Source: Microbulbifer pacificus (GTDB lineage: Bacteria; Pseudomonadota; Gammaproteobacteria; Pseudomonadales; Cellvibrionaceae). Taken from it: a stretch of 64,000 nt of DNA. A program made the position numbers and the translations under genes. Shown here piece by piece: positions 1 through 9,027 of this stretch (position 1 is its first letter; the number at the start of each line of letters is the position of its first letter). A model generated the notes under the pieces. It saw nothing but the letters and a program-made list of their open reading frames with translations. It searched no databases and was not told where the DNA came from. The stretch is from assembly GCF_033723955.1 (NCBI RefSeq), contig NZ_CP137555.1, forward strand, positions 2,286,001 through 2,350,000, read 5' to 3'.

Positions 1-991
1 ACTGTTTTTTCTGCGCCAGCAAATCCCCTTCCAAGGCGTAGAAGGAAGCCTCCTTGGGTTGCAGCTTCTGGGCCTGGCGGGTGAGTGTCAGTGCGCGGTC
101 GTAATCCTTCTTCCCCACCGCGGCGACGGCGTCGTCGTAGCTCTTGTAGGCATCCGCATCGCGCTTCAGCTGCGCAATCGCCTTCTGGTACTGGGTGCGG
201 TTGGCTGTGCCCGCAGATAGCTTCTTCGCGTGCTCGACGTTTGCATTCACCCGCGACTGGGACGGCGGGTGGCTCGCGAACAGCGCTTCGAGCGCGCTGG
301 ACTGGTTGCCCTTGGACAGCTCGACGAACTTCTCCTGCAGGCGCACCGCGCCCTGTGGGTCGTAGCCGGCGGCGGCCATGTATTTCATGCCGTAGCGGTC
401 GGACTCCAGCTCGTTGTCGCGGCCGTATTTGGCGATGTAGGCGGAACCGCCGAACTGGCTGCCGAGGGAGACCAGGTCACCGTAGCCGGTGTTCTGGGTG
501 GTGGCGCCGAGGATCGCGATGCCGGCACCGAGGATCTGCTGCTGCGACATGGCCGCGGCGGAATGGCGCGCGGCGGCGTGCACGATTTCGTGACCTAGCA
601 CCGCGGCCAGCTCGGCTTCATCTTCCAGCAACACCAGCAGGCCGCGGTTTACCGCAATCTTGCCGCCCGGCAGCGCCCAGGCGTTGGGCACCGAGTTGTT
701 CAGTACCACGAATTCGTAGGGCAGCTGGGGCTGGTCGGAGACCTTCGCCAGTTTCTGGCCCACGTTGCTGACGTAGGACTGCAGTGCCGGGTCGACCAGG
801 TATTCACCGCCCTGGGTCTGCTGCGCCTTCGGATACTGCTGCGCGCCCAGTGCCACCTCCTGGCTCTGCGACATCAGCGACAGTTCCTTTTTGCCGGTAA
901 CCGGGTTGACCGCACAGCCAGCGATTCCGGCGGTCACAGAGGCCGCAATCGCCGTGGCCAGCAGTCGGTTTGCAATTGAACGCGGAATCAT
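1..991 (-). CDS. M48-family zinc metalloprotease lipoprotein (C-terminus beyond window)
   Basis: The frame starts at an ATG at 991 and runs off the left edge, so the C-terminus is not seen. The N-terminus is a lipoprotein signal ending in the lipobox IAGC (Cys26). The protease core has the zinc motif HEIVH at residues 134-138 and the third ligand in NELESD (Glu196), both typical of M48 peptidases such as the BepA/LoiP type. After the core the visible part becomes helical and rich in Ala, Gln and Lys, compatible with the TPR tail of BepA-like proteins. It probably acts in the periplasm on outer-membrane proteins (inference from family). It is transcribed divergently from the DUF4265-like gene, about 100 bp away. 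Confidence 0.9.
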   Translation of the reverse strand, partial: MIPRSIANRLLATAIAASVTAGIAGCAVNPVTGKKELSLMSQSQEVALGAQQYPKAQQTQGGEYLVDPALQSYVSNVGQKLAKVSDQPQLPYEFVVLNNSVPNAWALPGGKIAVNRGLLVLLEDEAELAAVLGHEIVHAAARHSAAAMSQQQILGAGIAILGATTQNTGYGDLVSLGSQFGGSAYIAKYGRDNELESDRYGMKYMAAAGYDPQGAVRLQEKFVELSKGNQSSALEALFASHPPSQSRVNANVEHAKKLSAGTANRTQYQKAIAQLKRDADAYKSYDDAVAAVGKKDYDRALTLTRQAQKLQPKEASFYALEGDLLAQKKQ

Positions 992-1092
992 AGGTCTCTC
1001 CCTGTATAATGTTCGATCTTTTGACAAGGCCGCGGTTGGCGCCGCGGCCGGATTCAAGGCCGATTATTGTACACAGTCCGGAGAATGAGGTT

Positions 1093-1584
1093 ATGACGAC
1101 CGCGCTGCAGATTATCGAATTATTTGCCGGTACCAATCCCGATGGTGAGCCGGTGGTGGAGCGGTTGCAGGTCAAGGTCAACGAGGACGACAGCGTACAG
1201 CTGGTACGCTCCCCTGCGTTTATCAAGGGCATCGCCAGCGGCGACACCATCAAGATCAACCGCCAGGATCCACAAAAGCCGGGCTTCGACCTGGTGAAGC
1301 GCTCCGGCAATCTGGCGGTGCGGGTCTTCTGCCGCAGTGACAGCACCAAGCTCTCTGATCAACTGACTCCGCAGATCGAGAAACTCGGCGGCGAACTGGA
1401 TATGGAGAGCCCGCGCCTGCTGGTGTACAGCATCCACGTGAGCTGCGGTTTCGACGAAATTGAGCAGATCCTCAACAGTGCGTGCGACGGCGCCAACAGT
1501 GTCTGGTACTACGGCAATGTGTACGATCCGGTGGATGGGCAGACGCCGCTCAACTGGTGGCAGGACATCCTCAAACCGGAATAA
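1093..1584 (+). CDS. DUF4265-like conserved protein
   Basis: A 163-residue soluble protein with no signal or membrane segment. The start at 1093 follows an AGG three bases upstream and leaves room for the divergent promoter of the M48 gene; an upstream in-frame ATG at 1009 would place 28 extra residues in that promoter region. The N-terminal half (PVVERLQVKV, FIKGIASGDTIKI) and the end (PLNWW) fit the DUF4265 family as I remember it, whose function is unknown. The middle holds a Cys in VSCGFDEIEQ. Family assignment is from memory of the motif pattern and is moderately sure; no function is proposed. Confidence 0.7.
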   Translation: MTTALQIIELFAGTNPDGEPVVERLQVKVNEDDSVQLVRSPAFIKGIASGDTIKINRQDPQKPGFDLVKRSGNLAVRVFCRSDSTKLSDQLTPQIEKLGGELDMESPRLLVYSIHVSCGFDEIEQILNSACDGANSVWYYGNVYDPVDGQTPLNWWQDILKPE

Positions 1585-1586
1585 AG

Positions 1587-1710
1587 CTACTGCGCGTGCG
1601 CCTGGCGGCGTCCGGCGGTGCTCACAATCCTCACGTACATATGTACGCTCCGGTTGTTGCGCTCCGGCGGTCACTACCAGCCACCCGCTCGCTACGCTTT
1701 CTTGGGCCCC
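1587..1710 (+). repeat. Dispersed intergenic repeat R2, copy 1
   Basis: About 124 bp that match, by eye at roughly 80% identity, the reverse complement of 54212-54338. Shared blocks include GGCGGCGTCCGG / GACGGCGTCCGG, GCGCTCCGGCGG and CCAGCCACCC. A short palindrome, GTACATATGTAC, lies in the centre. The copy begins three bases after the stop of the upstream gene and ends 32 bp before yaaA. Small open frames inside it are not conserved as proteins between the two copies. Confidence 0.8.
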
Positions 1711-1742
1711 ATACGGCCACAAATTGAATTAGAGCTTGCTGT

Positions 1743-2522
1743 ATGCTGATCGTTATCTCCCCAGCCAAAACCCTCGATTACGAGAGTGACATCCCTGCGC
1801 TGGGAACCACCCAACCGGACTTCCTGAAAGAGTCCGCCGCACTGATTGAAGAGCTGAAAGTACTGAGCCCACAGGATATCTCCGGGCTGATGAAAATCTC
1901 CGACAAGCTGGGCCTGCTCAATTACGATCGCTTTCACAGCTGGAAACGGCCGTTCACCGACGACAACGCCCGCCCCGCGCTGCTGGCGTTCAAGGGCGAT
2001 GTGTATACCGGTCTCGAGGCCGAGACCATGCACAAGCGCGATTTCGACTTTGCGCAAAAACATCTGCGCATGCTCTCCGGCCTCTACGGCCTGCTGCGCC
2101 CGCTGGACCTGATGCAGCCCTACCGTCTGGAGATGGGTACCAAATTCGCCAATAAGGGCGGGAAGAACCTGTACGAATACTGGGATGGCAAAATCACCGC
2201 GGCGCTCAACGAGCAATTGAAGGCGCTGAAAAGCCGGGAGCTGGTGAATCTCGCGTCCACCGAGTACTTCAAGTCGGTGCAGCCGAAAAACCTCGAGGCG
2301 GACATCGTCACCCCGCATTTCAAGGACTGGAAAAACGGCCAGTACAAGATGATCAGCTTCTTTGCCAAAAAAGCCCGCGGCATGATGAGTCGCTGGGCCA
2401 TCGACAACCGGGTCAAAAAGGCGGCGCAGCTGAAAGACTTCGACGTCGCTGGCTACTACTTCAGTGAGGAGCACTCCAAAGGCAATGACTGGGTGTTTCT
2501 GCGGGATGAGCAGCCGGCCTGA
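1743..2522 (+). CDS. yaaA: YaaA peroxide stress protein
   Basis: 259 residues beginning MLIVISPAKTLDY, the hallmark start of the YaaA/DUF328 family, with full-length similarity in pattern (FKGDVYTGL, LSGLYGLLRPLD, SFFAKKARGMM near the C-terminus). In E. coli YaaA is induced by OxyR and limits free iron and DNA damage during peroxide stress; it binds DNA. The length is that of the family (about 258). It is followed 17 bp later by the DUF938 methyltransferase, so the two are probably co-transcribed. oxyR itself lies 11 kb away in this window. Confidence 0.95.
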   Translation: MLIVISPAKTLDYESDIPALGTTQPDFLKESAALIEELKVLSPQDISGLMKISDKLGLLNYDRFHSWKRPFTDDNARPALLAFKGDVYTGLEAETMHKRDFDFAQKHLRMLSGLYGLLRPLDLMQPYRLEMGTKFANKGGKNLYEYWDGKITAALNEQLKALKSRELVNLASTEYFKSVQPKNLEADIVTPHFKDWKNGQYKMISFFAKKARGMMSRWAIDNRVKKAAQLKDFDVAGYYFSEEHSKGNDWVFLRDEQPA

Positions 2523-2539
2523 CGACCGGCGGTGAACTT

Positions 2540-3136
2540 ATGGCCGATGTAAAACTGCCCGATGCCCCTTCCACCGGCCGCAACCGCGAGCCGATTTTCG
2601 AGCAGCTGCGGCGCCTGCTGGCGCACAGTCGCCGGGTACTGGAAGTGGGCAGCGGCACCGGCCAGCACGCGGTGTACTTTGCCCCGCGCCTGCCGCATCT
2701 GCTCTGGCAGACCTCGGAGCGCGTGCAGAATCTGCACGAAGTGCAGGCGTGGCTCGCCAGCAGCCCCGCCGACAACCTGCCGCCGCCGCTGCCGCTGGAT
2801 GTTACCGGGGAATGGCCGCAATTGCGCGTGGATACGCTGTTTACCGCCAATACACTGCATATCATGCCGGCGAGTGCAGTGGAGAGCTTCTTCGCGCGCC
2901 TGCCGCAGGTGCTTGAGCCCGGCGGTCAGCTGATCGTTTACGGTCCGATGAAAATCGCCGGCAACTATATCGGCTCCGGCAATGCGGACTTCGATGTGTG
3001 GCTGAAGGAGCAGGACTCGCTGCGAGGGATTCGCGATCTCGAGTGGCTGGACCAGCTCGCAGAGGCGCAGGGGCTGCGCAGAACGGAAAACAATTTCCTG
3101 CCCGCCCATAACCAATTGCTGGTTTGGCGGGCCTGA
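2540..3136 (+). CDS. DUF938 SAM-dependent methyltransferase
   Basis: 198 residues. The motif VLEVGSGTGQHAVYFA near residue 35 is a class I SAM-binding motif I, and the N-terminal PSTGRNREPIFEQL and internal TANTLHIM and YGPMKIAGNY blocks fit DUF938. The start at 2540 has a weak GGTG upstream. The substrate is unknown; the family is annotated as a methyltransferase from fold only. It is spaced 17 bp from yaaA and 45 bp from the next small gene, suggesting one transcript ending at the terminator at 3551. Confidence 0.88.
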   Translation: MADVKLPDAPSTGRNREPIFEQLRRLLAHSRRVLEVGSGTGQHAVYFAPRLPHLLWQTSERVQNLHEVQAWLASSPADNLPPPLPLDVTGEWPQLRVDTLFTANTLHIMPASAVESFFARLPQVLEPGGQLIVYGPMKIAGNYIGSGNADFDVWLKEQDSLRGIRDLEWLDQLAEAQGLRRTENNFLPAHNQLLVWRA

Positions 3137-3181
3137 GCCCGACACCGGAACACAACAGAATCAGGAATACAGGAGCGCACT

Positions 3182-3538
3182 ATGCCCCCATGGTTTGAAA
3201 CAACCCTCGCCATTTTCGCCGGCATCGCCGCGGTCTTTTTCTTTGCCAAATACCGCGAAACCGCCGCTGCGCTGGAGGAGTCCGAGCGCATGAAGTACAA
3301 ACTATCAAAAGACCTGGACCGCTATCGCGACGTACCGCAGCTGCGTGCCCTGCGCGACGGCCTCACCGGCGAGCACAGCCTGCCGGCAGACGACGAGGGG
3401 CGGGAACATCTGCTGATCCGCGACAGTGCCCGCAAGCTGGTGCACATCACCATTACTAGAACCGCGGTTCCCGTCAGCGATGGTGAAGTGCGCTATCGCA
3501 CCGGTGGTGAAGAGCGAACGCTCGAGGAATTGAACTGA
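3182..3538 (+). CDS. Small membrane-anchored protein of unknown function
   Basis: 118 residues. One hydrophobic segment at about residues 5-22 (TLAIFAGIAAVFFFA) is followed by a charged helical stretch (residues 24-50) that could form a coiled coil, then a polar C-terminal part. The start ATG at 3182 follows an AGGAG-like site (ACAGGAGCGC). I do not recognise a family. Codon use looks like that of the neighbours. It is the last gene before a strong terminator that faces phoR. Confidence 0.75.
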   Translation: MPPWFETTLAIFAGIAAVFFFAKYRETAAALEESERMKYKLSKDLDRYRDVPQLRALRDGLTGEHSLPADDEGREHLLIRDSARKLVHITITRTAVPVSDGEVRYRTGGEERTLEELN

Positions 3539-3550
3539 CCCCGGTTTCCG

Positions 3551-3576
3551 AAAAGGCCCCTCGCGGGCCTTTTTTA
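3551..3576. terminator. Intrinsic terminator between convergent genes
   Basis: GC-rich hairpin AAAAGGCCC-N-CGGGCCTTTTTT with an A-run on the left and a T-run on the right, so it can work for the plus-strand small gene and for phoR on the minus strand. Confidence 0.9.
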
Positions 3577-3619
3577 ATCACAGCGCTCTCACTGTCCTGG
3601 CTGCCACAGGGCTGAAGAC

Positions 3620-4933
3620 TCAGGCCGAATTGGTCAGTGTCAGTTTCTGTGTGGGGAAATTGAGGGTAAACGTACTGCCGCGGCCGGGCACACTGGTGAC
3701 CGAGAGGTTGGCGCCGTGGCGCAGCAGCACGTGTTTGACGATGGCAAGGCCGAGGCCGGTGCCGCCGCTCTCCCGCGAGCGACCTGCGTCCACGCGGTAG
3801 AACCGCTCGGTGAGACGCGGAATGTGTACCGGATCTATGCCGATACCGCAGTCCTTCACGGAAAAATGTCCACCGGCCGCATCCAGCCGCCAGCGCAGCT
3901 CAATGGGACCGCCATCCGGGCTGTATTTGACCGCGTTGAACGCCAGATTTGCGAATGCGCTGTGCAGCTCCCCGGATGTGCCGGTAATCGTGCAGTCTTC
4001 AATGCACTCCACCGAAATCTCGTGACGCCCGCCACTCAATGACCGGGCTTCACCGGCTACCTGCTCCATCAATTGCCGCACCGAAACCTTGTCGCGGCCG
4101 CTCTCGCGCTCGGACGTCTCCAGTCGCGCCAGTAACAGCAGATCATTTACCAGCCCGGTCATGCGCACCGTCTGCTCGCTCATCTGCGACAGTGGCCGTT
4201 CCCAGTTGCGCGGCGCCTGGCCGCTCATTTGCAGGGTTTCCAGATAACCCGCAATCACCGTCAGCGGTGTGCGCAGCTCGTGGGAAACGTTCGCCACAAA
4301 ATCCCGCCGCATCTGCTCGAGATTGTGCAGTCGCGTCACGTCGCGCACGATCACCAGCGCCTCATCGTGACCGAAGCGCGTCACCTCCATAGTCAGGATG
4401 CGGGAGTCATCCCCCGGCGCCGGCAGCGTAATCGGCTCCAGCGACGGCCGGCCGCGACCGAACATGCGGTTGTACATATGCTCCACAAATCGTGGATCGC
4501 GCACGAAATTGACCAGCGGCTGGCCCGCGTCATCCGCCTGCAGCCGCAACATCTGCCCCGCTGCCGGGTTCCACCAAGCCAGATTCCCCTCGTCCTCCAG
4601 CGCCACAATGCCCTCGCGCAGCGCGCTGGTACTGTCCTGTACCCGGCGCAGCATGGAGTGCAGCTTCTGCTTTTCCTTGCGGTGGCGGCGTTGCATGCGA
4701 TAGAAATCGTCGGAAATATCCCCCCACACCCCGAAGCTTGTCGGCGCCGGGCCGCGGCGGCCGTTGCTCAGCCAGTGATCGAACTGGTTCTGTTGCCACA
4801 GCAGCCAAAACAGGTACACGGCGAGGCCGGCACACAGCGACATCCACCAGTGGCCACTGGAGAAACCGAGGATGGTGGTGCCTAGGGCGATAACGATAAA
4901 GCGCGAGAACTCGCCAATACTTCGATCGAGCAT
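3620..4933 (-). CDS. phoR: Phosphate regulon sensor histidine kinase PhoR
   Basis: 437 residues. Two hydrophobic segments occupy about residues 11-45. A PAS region with the WWNPAA motif follows (about 105-200), then the HisKA dimerisation helix with the phosphorylated His in SHELRTPLTV (His218), and the HATPase domain with an N-box (FNAVKYSP), G1 (DCGIGID) and G2 (GGTGLGLAIVKHV). This is the classic PhoR layout, which senses phosphate status through the Pst-PhoU system and phosphorylates PhoB. It lies downstream of phoB on the same strand, but a 228-bp spacer carrying palindromic element A separates them, which is unusually long for this pair. Confidence 0.97.
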   Translation of the reverse strand: MLDRSIGEFSRFIVIALGTTILGFSSGHWWMSLCAGLAVYLFWLLWQQNQFDHWLSNGRRGPAPTSFGVWGDISDDFYRMQRRHRKEKQKLHSMLRRVQDSTSALREGIVALEDEGNLAWWNPAAGQMLRLQADDAGQPLVNFVRDPRFVEHMYNRMFGRGRPSLEPITLPAPGDDSRILTMEVTRFGHDEALVIVRDVTRLHNLEQMRRDFVANVSHELRTPLTVIAGYLETLQMSGQAPRNWERPLSQMSEQTVRMTGLVNDLLLLARLETSERESGRDKVSVRQLMEQVAGEARSLSGGRHEISVECIEDCTITGTSGELHSAFANLAFNAVKYSPDGGPIELRWRLDAAGGHFSVKDCGIGIDPVHIPRLTERFYRVDAGRSRESGGTGLGLAIVKHVLLRHGANLSVTSVPGRGSTFTLNFPTQKLTLTNSA

Positions 4934-5000
4934 GATGGTTGGGCCATCTGAATAGGTGGGTGAATTCCGCAGACTGAAAAGCAGTCCGCAGAATTCTAAG

Positions 5001-5118
5001 CGAAGGTCGGGTGCCGGGTATGTGTTTTTGAAAGCGTCGGCGACATGGACGTCGCCGACGCAGCGTACAGGGATGTATTTACAGCGGTTTCAAAAACGCA
5101 TACCCGGTGGCCGGCCGC
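5001..5118 (-). repeat. Three-way-junction palindromic element, copy A (subfamily II)
   Basis: The outer stem pairs CCGGGTATGTGTTTTTGAAA (5013-5032) with its complement at 5087-5106 with one wobble-type mismatch. Read on the minus strand, the core contains the small hairpin TACA-TCCC-TGTA and a second hairpin with an 11-bp stem (GCGTCGGCGAC) closing the loop. TACA/TGTA replaces the CCCA/TGGG pair of other copies, a compensatory change. It sits between phoB and phoR, with the core in the sense orientation of the operon. Confidence 0.85.
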
Positions 5119-5160
5119 CACTGGACTCTCCACGGAGTCACACAAATCTGGAGAAGGAGC

Positions 5161-5865
5161 TTACACCCTTTCCACGGTCTGTACAGAAAAGCGGTAGCCG
5201 GTGCCGCGTACGGTCTGGATATAGCGCTCGTGGCCGTCGATGGTCAGCGCCTTGCGCAGGCGGCGGATATGCACGTCTACGGTGCGCTCCTCCACATACA
5301 CATTGCCGCCCCACACATGGTCCAACAGCTGCGTACGGGTATAGGCGCGCTCCTGATGCGACAGGAAAAACGTCAGCAGACGGAACTCCGTGGGTCCCAT
5401 ATCCACCGGTTGGCCATTGATCGTCACCCGGTGGCTGATCGGGTCCAGCACCAGGCCGCCCGCGGTCAGCGGCTCCTCCGGTGCACTCGGGCCAGTACGT
5501 CGCAGCACCGCCTTGAGGCGCGCTACCAACTCGCGGGGAGAAAACGGCTTGGTGATGTAATCGTCAGCGCCGGTTTCCAGGCCCTTGATCTTGTGATCCT
5601 CCTCGCCCTTCGCTGTCAGCATGATGATCGGCAGCGAGGATGTCAGCTCATCCCGCTTCAGGCGGCGGGCCAGCTCAACCCCGGATACATCCGGCAGCAT
5701 CCAGTCCAGCAGCACCAGATCCGGCTTCTCGTCGATCACCAGCGCGTGTGCCGTCTGTGCGTTTTCCGCCTCGAGGCAGCGGTAGTCCGCCATCTCCAGC
5801 GCAATTCGCAGCATGTCCCGTACCGGGGCTTCGTCGTCGACTATAAGGATCGTTTTGCTGTGCAT
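5161..5865 (-). CDS. phoB: Phosphate regulon response regulator PhoB
   Basis: 234 residues from the ATG at 5865. The receiver domain has the acidic pair at residues 10-11, the phospho-acceptor Asp54 (LLDWMLPD) and Lys in MLTAKGEED; the C-terminal OmpR-type winged helix ends with IQTVRGTGYRFS. An upstream extension to 5967 is open but would run into the Pho box, so the shorter start is right. PhoB activates phosphate-starvation genes. Its own promoter carries a Pho box, indicating autoregulation. Confidence 0.97.
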   Translation of the reverse strand: MHSKTILIVDDEAPVRDMLRIALEMADYRCLEAENAQTAHALVIDEKPDLVLLDWMLPDVSGVELARRLKRDELTSSLPIIMLTAKGEEDHKIKGLETGADDYITKPFSPRELVARLKAVLRRTGPSAPEEPLTAGGLVLDPISHRVTINGQPVDMGPTEFRLLTFFLSHQERAYTRTQLLDHVWGGNVYVEERTVDVHIRRLRKALTIDGHERYIQTVRGTGYRFSVQTVERV

Positions 5866-5922
5866 CTGCCTGCCATACCCTAACTGGTTGGTGTCACTTA
5901 ACTGACTTTTCTCAGAGTGGCC

Positions 5923-5956
5923 ATTTAACGTCACTTTAATGACAAATATATGACAG
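5923..5956 (-). promoter_or_regulatory. Pho box and -10 of the phoB promoter
   Basis: On the minus strand the 18-mer at 5956-5939 reads CTGTCATATATTTGTCAT, very close to the PhoB-box consensus of two TGTCA half sites 11 bp apart. A third half site (TGACG) follows with the same 11-bp phase. Ten bases after the 18-mer is TTAAAT (5928-5923), a plausible -10 at the spacing used by PhoB-activated promoters. Confidence 0.88.
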
Positions 5957-5994
5957 GTGTTTGGCAATCACGACTTTGCCGGGTAAAGCCAACT

Positions 5995-6882
5995 TCAACT
6001 GGCGAGGAAGTGGAAAAAAATACCCAAAAAAATCGCCGCGCCGACCAAATTGTTGTTTAAAAATGCCTTGAAGCAGGGGTCTCGTTGTCGATCCCGTACC
6101 AGCCACTGCTGGTAGCTGAACAGCGCCGCGGCAATCGCCACCCCACAGTAATACAGCGCGCCCAGCGCCTCGCGGCTGCCCAGCATCAGCAGCGCAAAAA
6201 CCACCATAACCTGCAGGCTGCCGGTCATCACCCGGTCCATGTCGCCGAACAGGATGGCGGTGGATTTGACGCCAATTTTTAGGTCGTCATCCCGGTCCAC
6301 CATGGCGTAAAAGGTGTCGTAAGCCACGGTCCACAGCAGGTTGGCGGTAAAGATCAGCCAGGCCACCGCCGGCACTTCCCCTTGCACCGCCGCGAATGCC
6401 ATGGGGATACCCATACTGAAGGCGGCACCGAGCACCACCTGCGGCAGGTGGGTGTAGCGCTTGGCGAAGGGGTAGCAGAAGGCCAATACCAGCGCCGGCA
6501 GCGACAACAGCACGGTAAGCTGATTGGTGGTGAGCACCAGCAGGAACGCCAGCAGCATCAGCCCGGCAAACAGCAGCAGAGCGCCTCTGGCGGTGGCTGC
6601 ACCGGTGGCCAGCGGGCGCTGGTTGGTGCGCTTCACATGGCCGTCAATATTGCGATCGGCAAAGTCGTTGATGGCGCAGCCGGCGGCGCGCGTGAGGATC
6701 ACACCGAGGGTGAATACTGCGAACAGATGCAGACCGGGCCAGCCTTTCGCGGCGATCCACAGTGCCGACCAGGTGGGCCACAGTAGCAGTAGTGAACCGA
6801 TGGGGCGGTCGAGACGGGCCAGCTGCCAGTAGGGCAGTATCTGCGGCCAGCGCTGTTGTATCTGTTGGCTGATCACTTGCAT
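5995..6882 (-). CDS. ubiA: 4-hydroxybenzoate polyprenyltransferase UbiA
   Basis: 295 residues with eight or nine predicted hydrophobic helices. The first aspartate-rich motif is NDFADRNID (residues 72-80) and the second is [10 protein letters not shown] further on, both needed for Mg-diphosphate binding in the UbiA superfamily. It attaches the polyprenyl tail to 4-hydroxybenzoate in the inner membrane during ubiquinone synthesis. It directly follows ubiC (26-bp gap), whose product supplies 4-hydroxybenzoate, so the pair forms a pathway operon. This ubiC-ubiA-phoB-phoR order is also found in Pseudomonas. Confidence 0.97.
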   Translation of the reverse strand: MQVISQQIQQRWPQILPYWQLARLDRPIGSLLLLWPTWSALWIAAKGWPGLHLFAVFTLGVILTRAAGCAINDFADRNIDGHVKRTNQRPLATGAATARGALLLFAGLMLLAFLLVLTTNQLTVLLSLPALVLAFCYPFAKRYTHLPQVVLGAAFSMGIPMAFAAVQGEVPAVAWLIFTANLLWTVAYDTFYAMVDRDDDLKIGVKSTAILFGDMDRVMTGSLQVMVVFALLMLGSREALGALYYCGVAIAAALFSYQQWLVRDRQRDPCFKAFLNNNLVGAAIFLGIFFHFLAS

Positions 6883-6908
6883 TGGATTTTCCCGGAATTC
6901 ACTCCCGC

Positions 6909-7481
6909 TCAGGCGCTGGGCGGGCTATGGGGATTGAAACTGCTGAGGAAGGTTTCCGCAACCAGCAGGGGTTTGTCGCCGAGCCAGAAGGTGGAGCGGC
7001 GGCCCCAAGCGCGCGGAGCCATGTCGGCGAGCGCTTCCAGCGAGGATTGGGGATTGCGCGCGAGCTGGTTGAGGACGATGGGGCCGCGGCGCATGTCAGG
7101 CCGGCTGAACAGCAGTTCGCCCAGCGGGCGGTTGTCGAGGCTGCGCAGGTGGCGGTGTTTGCCGGCGAGCGAGCGCTCGGGGAGTATGCTGCGGGCGTAG
7201 ACCCACGGTTGGCCGCGTCCGCAGAGCAGGACCTCGCGTACCAGCGCGAGGGATTTATCGCGCAGGTTGAGGGCGCGGCGCTCTTCGAGGCGCGGTTGCT
7301 GCCAGCCCTGGTTGAGGATCTGTACGCTAAACTCGCCGCTGCTGTGGTGTTTGAGCGCGGCGGTGAGTGAGCCGGGGTGCAGAAGCCACGGCAGCAGCGC
7401 TTCCGGTGGCGTTTGTCCGTGGAGGGTATCCAGCGGATGCGGGTGCCAGTCGCCGATGGGTTCAAATGGGGAGTGGTACAA
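6909..7481 (-). CDS. ubiC: Chorismate pyruvate-lyase UbiC
   Basis: 190 residues. The motifs [17 protein letters not shown] and the C-terminal [19 protein letters not shown] (a conserved Arg and the late Glu) are typical of chorismate lyase, which releases pyruvate to give 4-hydroxybenzoate, the first committed step of ubiquinone synthesis. The start is a TTG at 7481 with GGAG six bases upstream; no better ATG exists in frame. Followed by ubiA. Confidence 0.93.
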   Translation of the reverse strand: MYHSPFEPIGDWHPHPLDTLHGQTPPEALLPWLLHPGSLTAALKHHSSGEFSVQILNQGWQQPRLEERRALNLRDKSLALVREVLLCGRGQPWVYARSILPERSLAGKHRHLRSLDNRPLGELLFSRPDMRRGPIVLNQLARNPQSSLEALADMAPRAWGRRSTFWLGDKPLLVAETFLSSFNPHSPPSA

Positions 7482-7636
7482 CGGTGACTCCGCGACGGTT
7501 CAAATATGACCGCATTGTACCCGACCAAACCGCTGGGGAAATGGTTGGGTTTTGCCCGACCCGGGCGCTGCCGATATAGTACCAGCCACGAGTAAGTAAA
7601 GCCGCGCAGAAGCTGGCAATAAAAACAGGACGGACC

Positions 7637-8953
7637 ATGGGGCTCACCAAAAAAATCGTACTGGCCATGATCGCGGGTATCGCGGTCGGCCTGTTGTTCA
7701 ATTTCTTAAATACCAGCCAGATCCTCGGTGAAGGTGTTACCGGGTTCATCAACAACTACCTGACCAATGGCCTGTTCGACATTGTCGGCAAGATCTTTAT
7801 TGCTTCCCTGAAGCTGATGGTGGTGCCGCTGGTACTGGTGTCACTGATCTGCGGTGCCTGCGCGCTGTCGGAGGGCAGTCGTGTCGGGGTGCTGGCGGGC
7901 AAGACGCTGCTGCTGTACCTGGTGACCACCGCGATTGCGATTTCGCTGGCGCTGCTGCTGGCGCTGGTAATCCAGCCCGGCGCGGGCATGGAGGGAATGG
8001 CCACGGGCGCGACGTTCGAGCCGAAACCAGCACCGCCGCTGTCGGAAATGCTGGTCAATATTTTCCCCACCAACCCGGTGGACGCGATGGCCAAGGGCAA
8101 TATGCTGCAGATCATCGTGTTCGCGCTGCTGATGGGCTACGCAATTTCCCGCAGTGGCAAGCCGGGGCAGCGCATCGCGGGTTTCTTCAATGACCTGAAC
8201 GAAGTGATCATGCGCATGGTATCGGTGCTGATGGTATTTGCGCCCTATGGGGTGTTCGCACTGCTGGCGAACAAGATCGCACAGCTGGGCCTGGACGCGA
8301 TCCTGCAGCTGCTGAAGTACTTCCTTGTAGTGCTGGGCGCGCTGCTGCTGCACGCCTTCGGCGTTTACCCCCTGCTGCTGAAGTTACTGTCGGGCCTGAA
8401 TCCGGTGAAGTTGTTGAAGAAGATGCGCCCGGCGATGGTGTTTGCCTTCAGTACCGCATCTTCAGCGGCCACCATTCCGGTTACGCTTTCCACCGTGGAA
8501 AAGCGCCTGGGTGTGGATAACAAGGTGGCTTCATTCACCATTCCCCTGGGGGCCACCATCAATATGGACGGCACCGCGATCATGCAGGGCGTGGCGACGG
8601 TATTTATTTCCCAGCTGTATGGCATCGAGATCGGCCTGATGGGCTATCTCACCGTGATCCTGACCGCGACCCTTGCTTCCATCGGCACCGCCGGTGTACC
8701 GGGTGTGGGCCTGATCATGCTGGCGATGGTGCTGCAGCAGGTGGGCCTGCCGCTGGAGGGGATCGCCATCGTGATGGGTGTGGATCGCCTGCTGGATATG
8801 GTGCGCACCGCGGTGAACATTACCGGCGATGCGGTGGTGAGTGCGATTGTGGCCAAGAGCGAGGGCGCGCTGCATCTCGACACCTTCAATGATGACACTT
8901 ACCACAGTGTGATGGACAACGGCCAAGAGCGCGGGCGCTCCGCCATTTCCTGA
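7637..8953 (+). CDS. Dicarboxylate/amino acid:cation symporter (DAACS family)
   Basis: 438 residues, strongly hydrophobic along the whole length. The serine-rich hairpin motif TASSAATIPVTL and the substrate/cation motif NMDGTAI with the later GVDRLLDMVRTAVNITGD are signatures of the glutamate/aspartate/C4-dicarboxylate carrier family (GltP, DctA, SstT relatives). It imports an acidic amino acid or dicarboxylate with Na+ or H+; the exact substrate cannot be read from sequence. It is a single gene with its own terminator at 8965. Confidence 0.93.
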   Translation: MGLTKKIVLAMIAGIAVGLLFNFLNTSQILGEGVTGFINNYLTNGLFDIVGKIFIASLKLMVVPLVLVSLICGACALSEGSRVGVLAGKTLLLYLVTTAIAISLALLLALVIQPGAGMEGMATGATFEPKPAPPLSEMLVNIFPTNPVDAMAKGNMLQIIVFALLMGYAISRSGKPGQRIAGFFNDLNEVIMRMVSVLMVFAPYGVFALLANKIAQLGLDAILQLLKYFLVVLGALLLHAFGVYPLLLKLLSGLNPVKLLKKMRPAMVFAFSTASSAATIPVTLSTVEKRLGVDNKVASFTIPLGATINMDGTAIMQGVATVFISQLYGIEIGLMGYLTVILTATLASIGTAGVPGVGLIMLAMVLQQVGLPLEGIAIVMGVDRLLDMVRTAVNITGDAVVSAIVAKSEGALHLDTFNDDTYHSVMDNGQERGRSAIS

Positions 8954-8964
8954 TACCGAACCCG

Positions 8965-9000
8965 AAACAAAAAGGGCTGCAATTGCAGCCCTTTTTGTTT
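8965..9000. terminator. Bidirectional intrinsic terminator
   Basis: A perfect 36-bp palindrome, AAACAAAAAGGGCTGCA followed by its complement, giving a hairpin with an A-run and T-run on either side. It lies between convergent genes (the symporter and the exported protein ending at 9028). Confidence 0.92.
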
Positions 9001-9027
9001 GTCCACTGTACAGCGTATGCAACGGCG

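Noticed and set aside
1460..1732. Small open frames within repeat R2
   Set aside because: Not conserved in frame or sequence between the two repeat copies.
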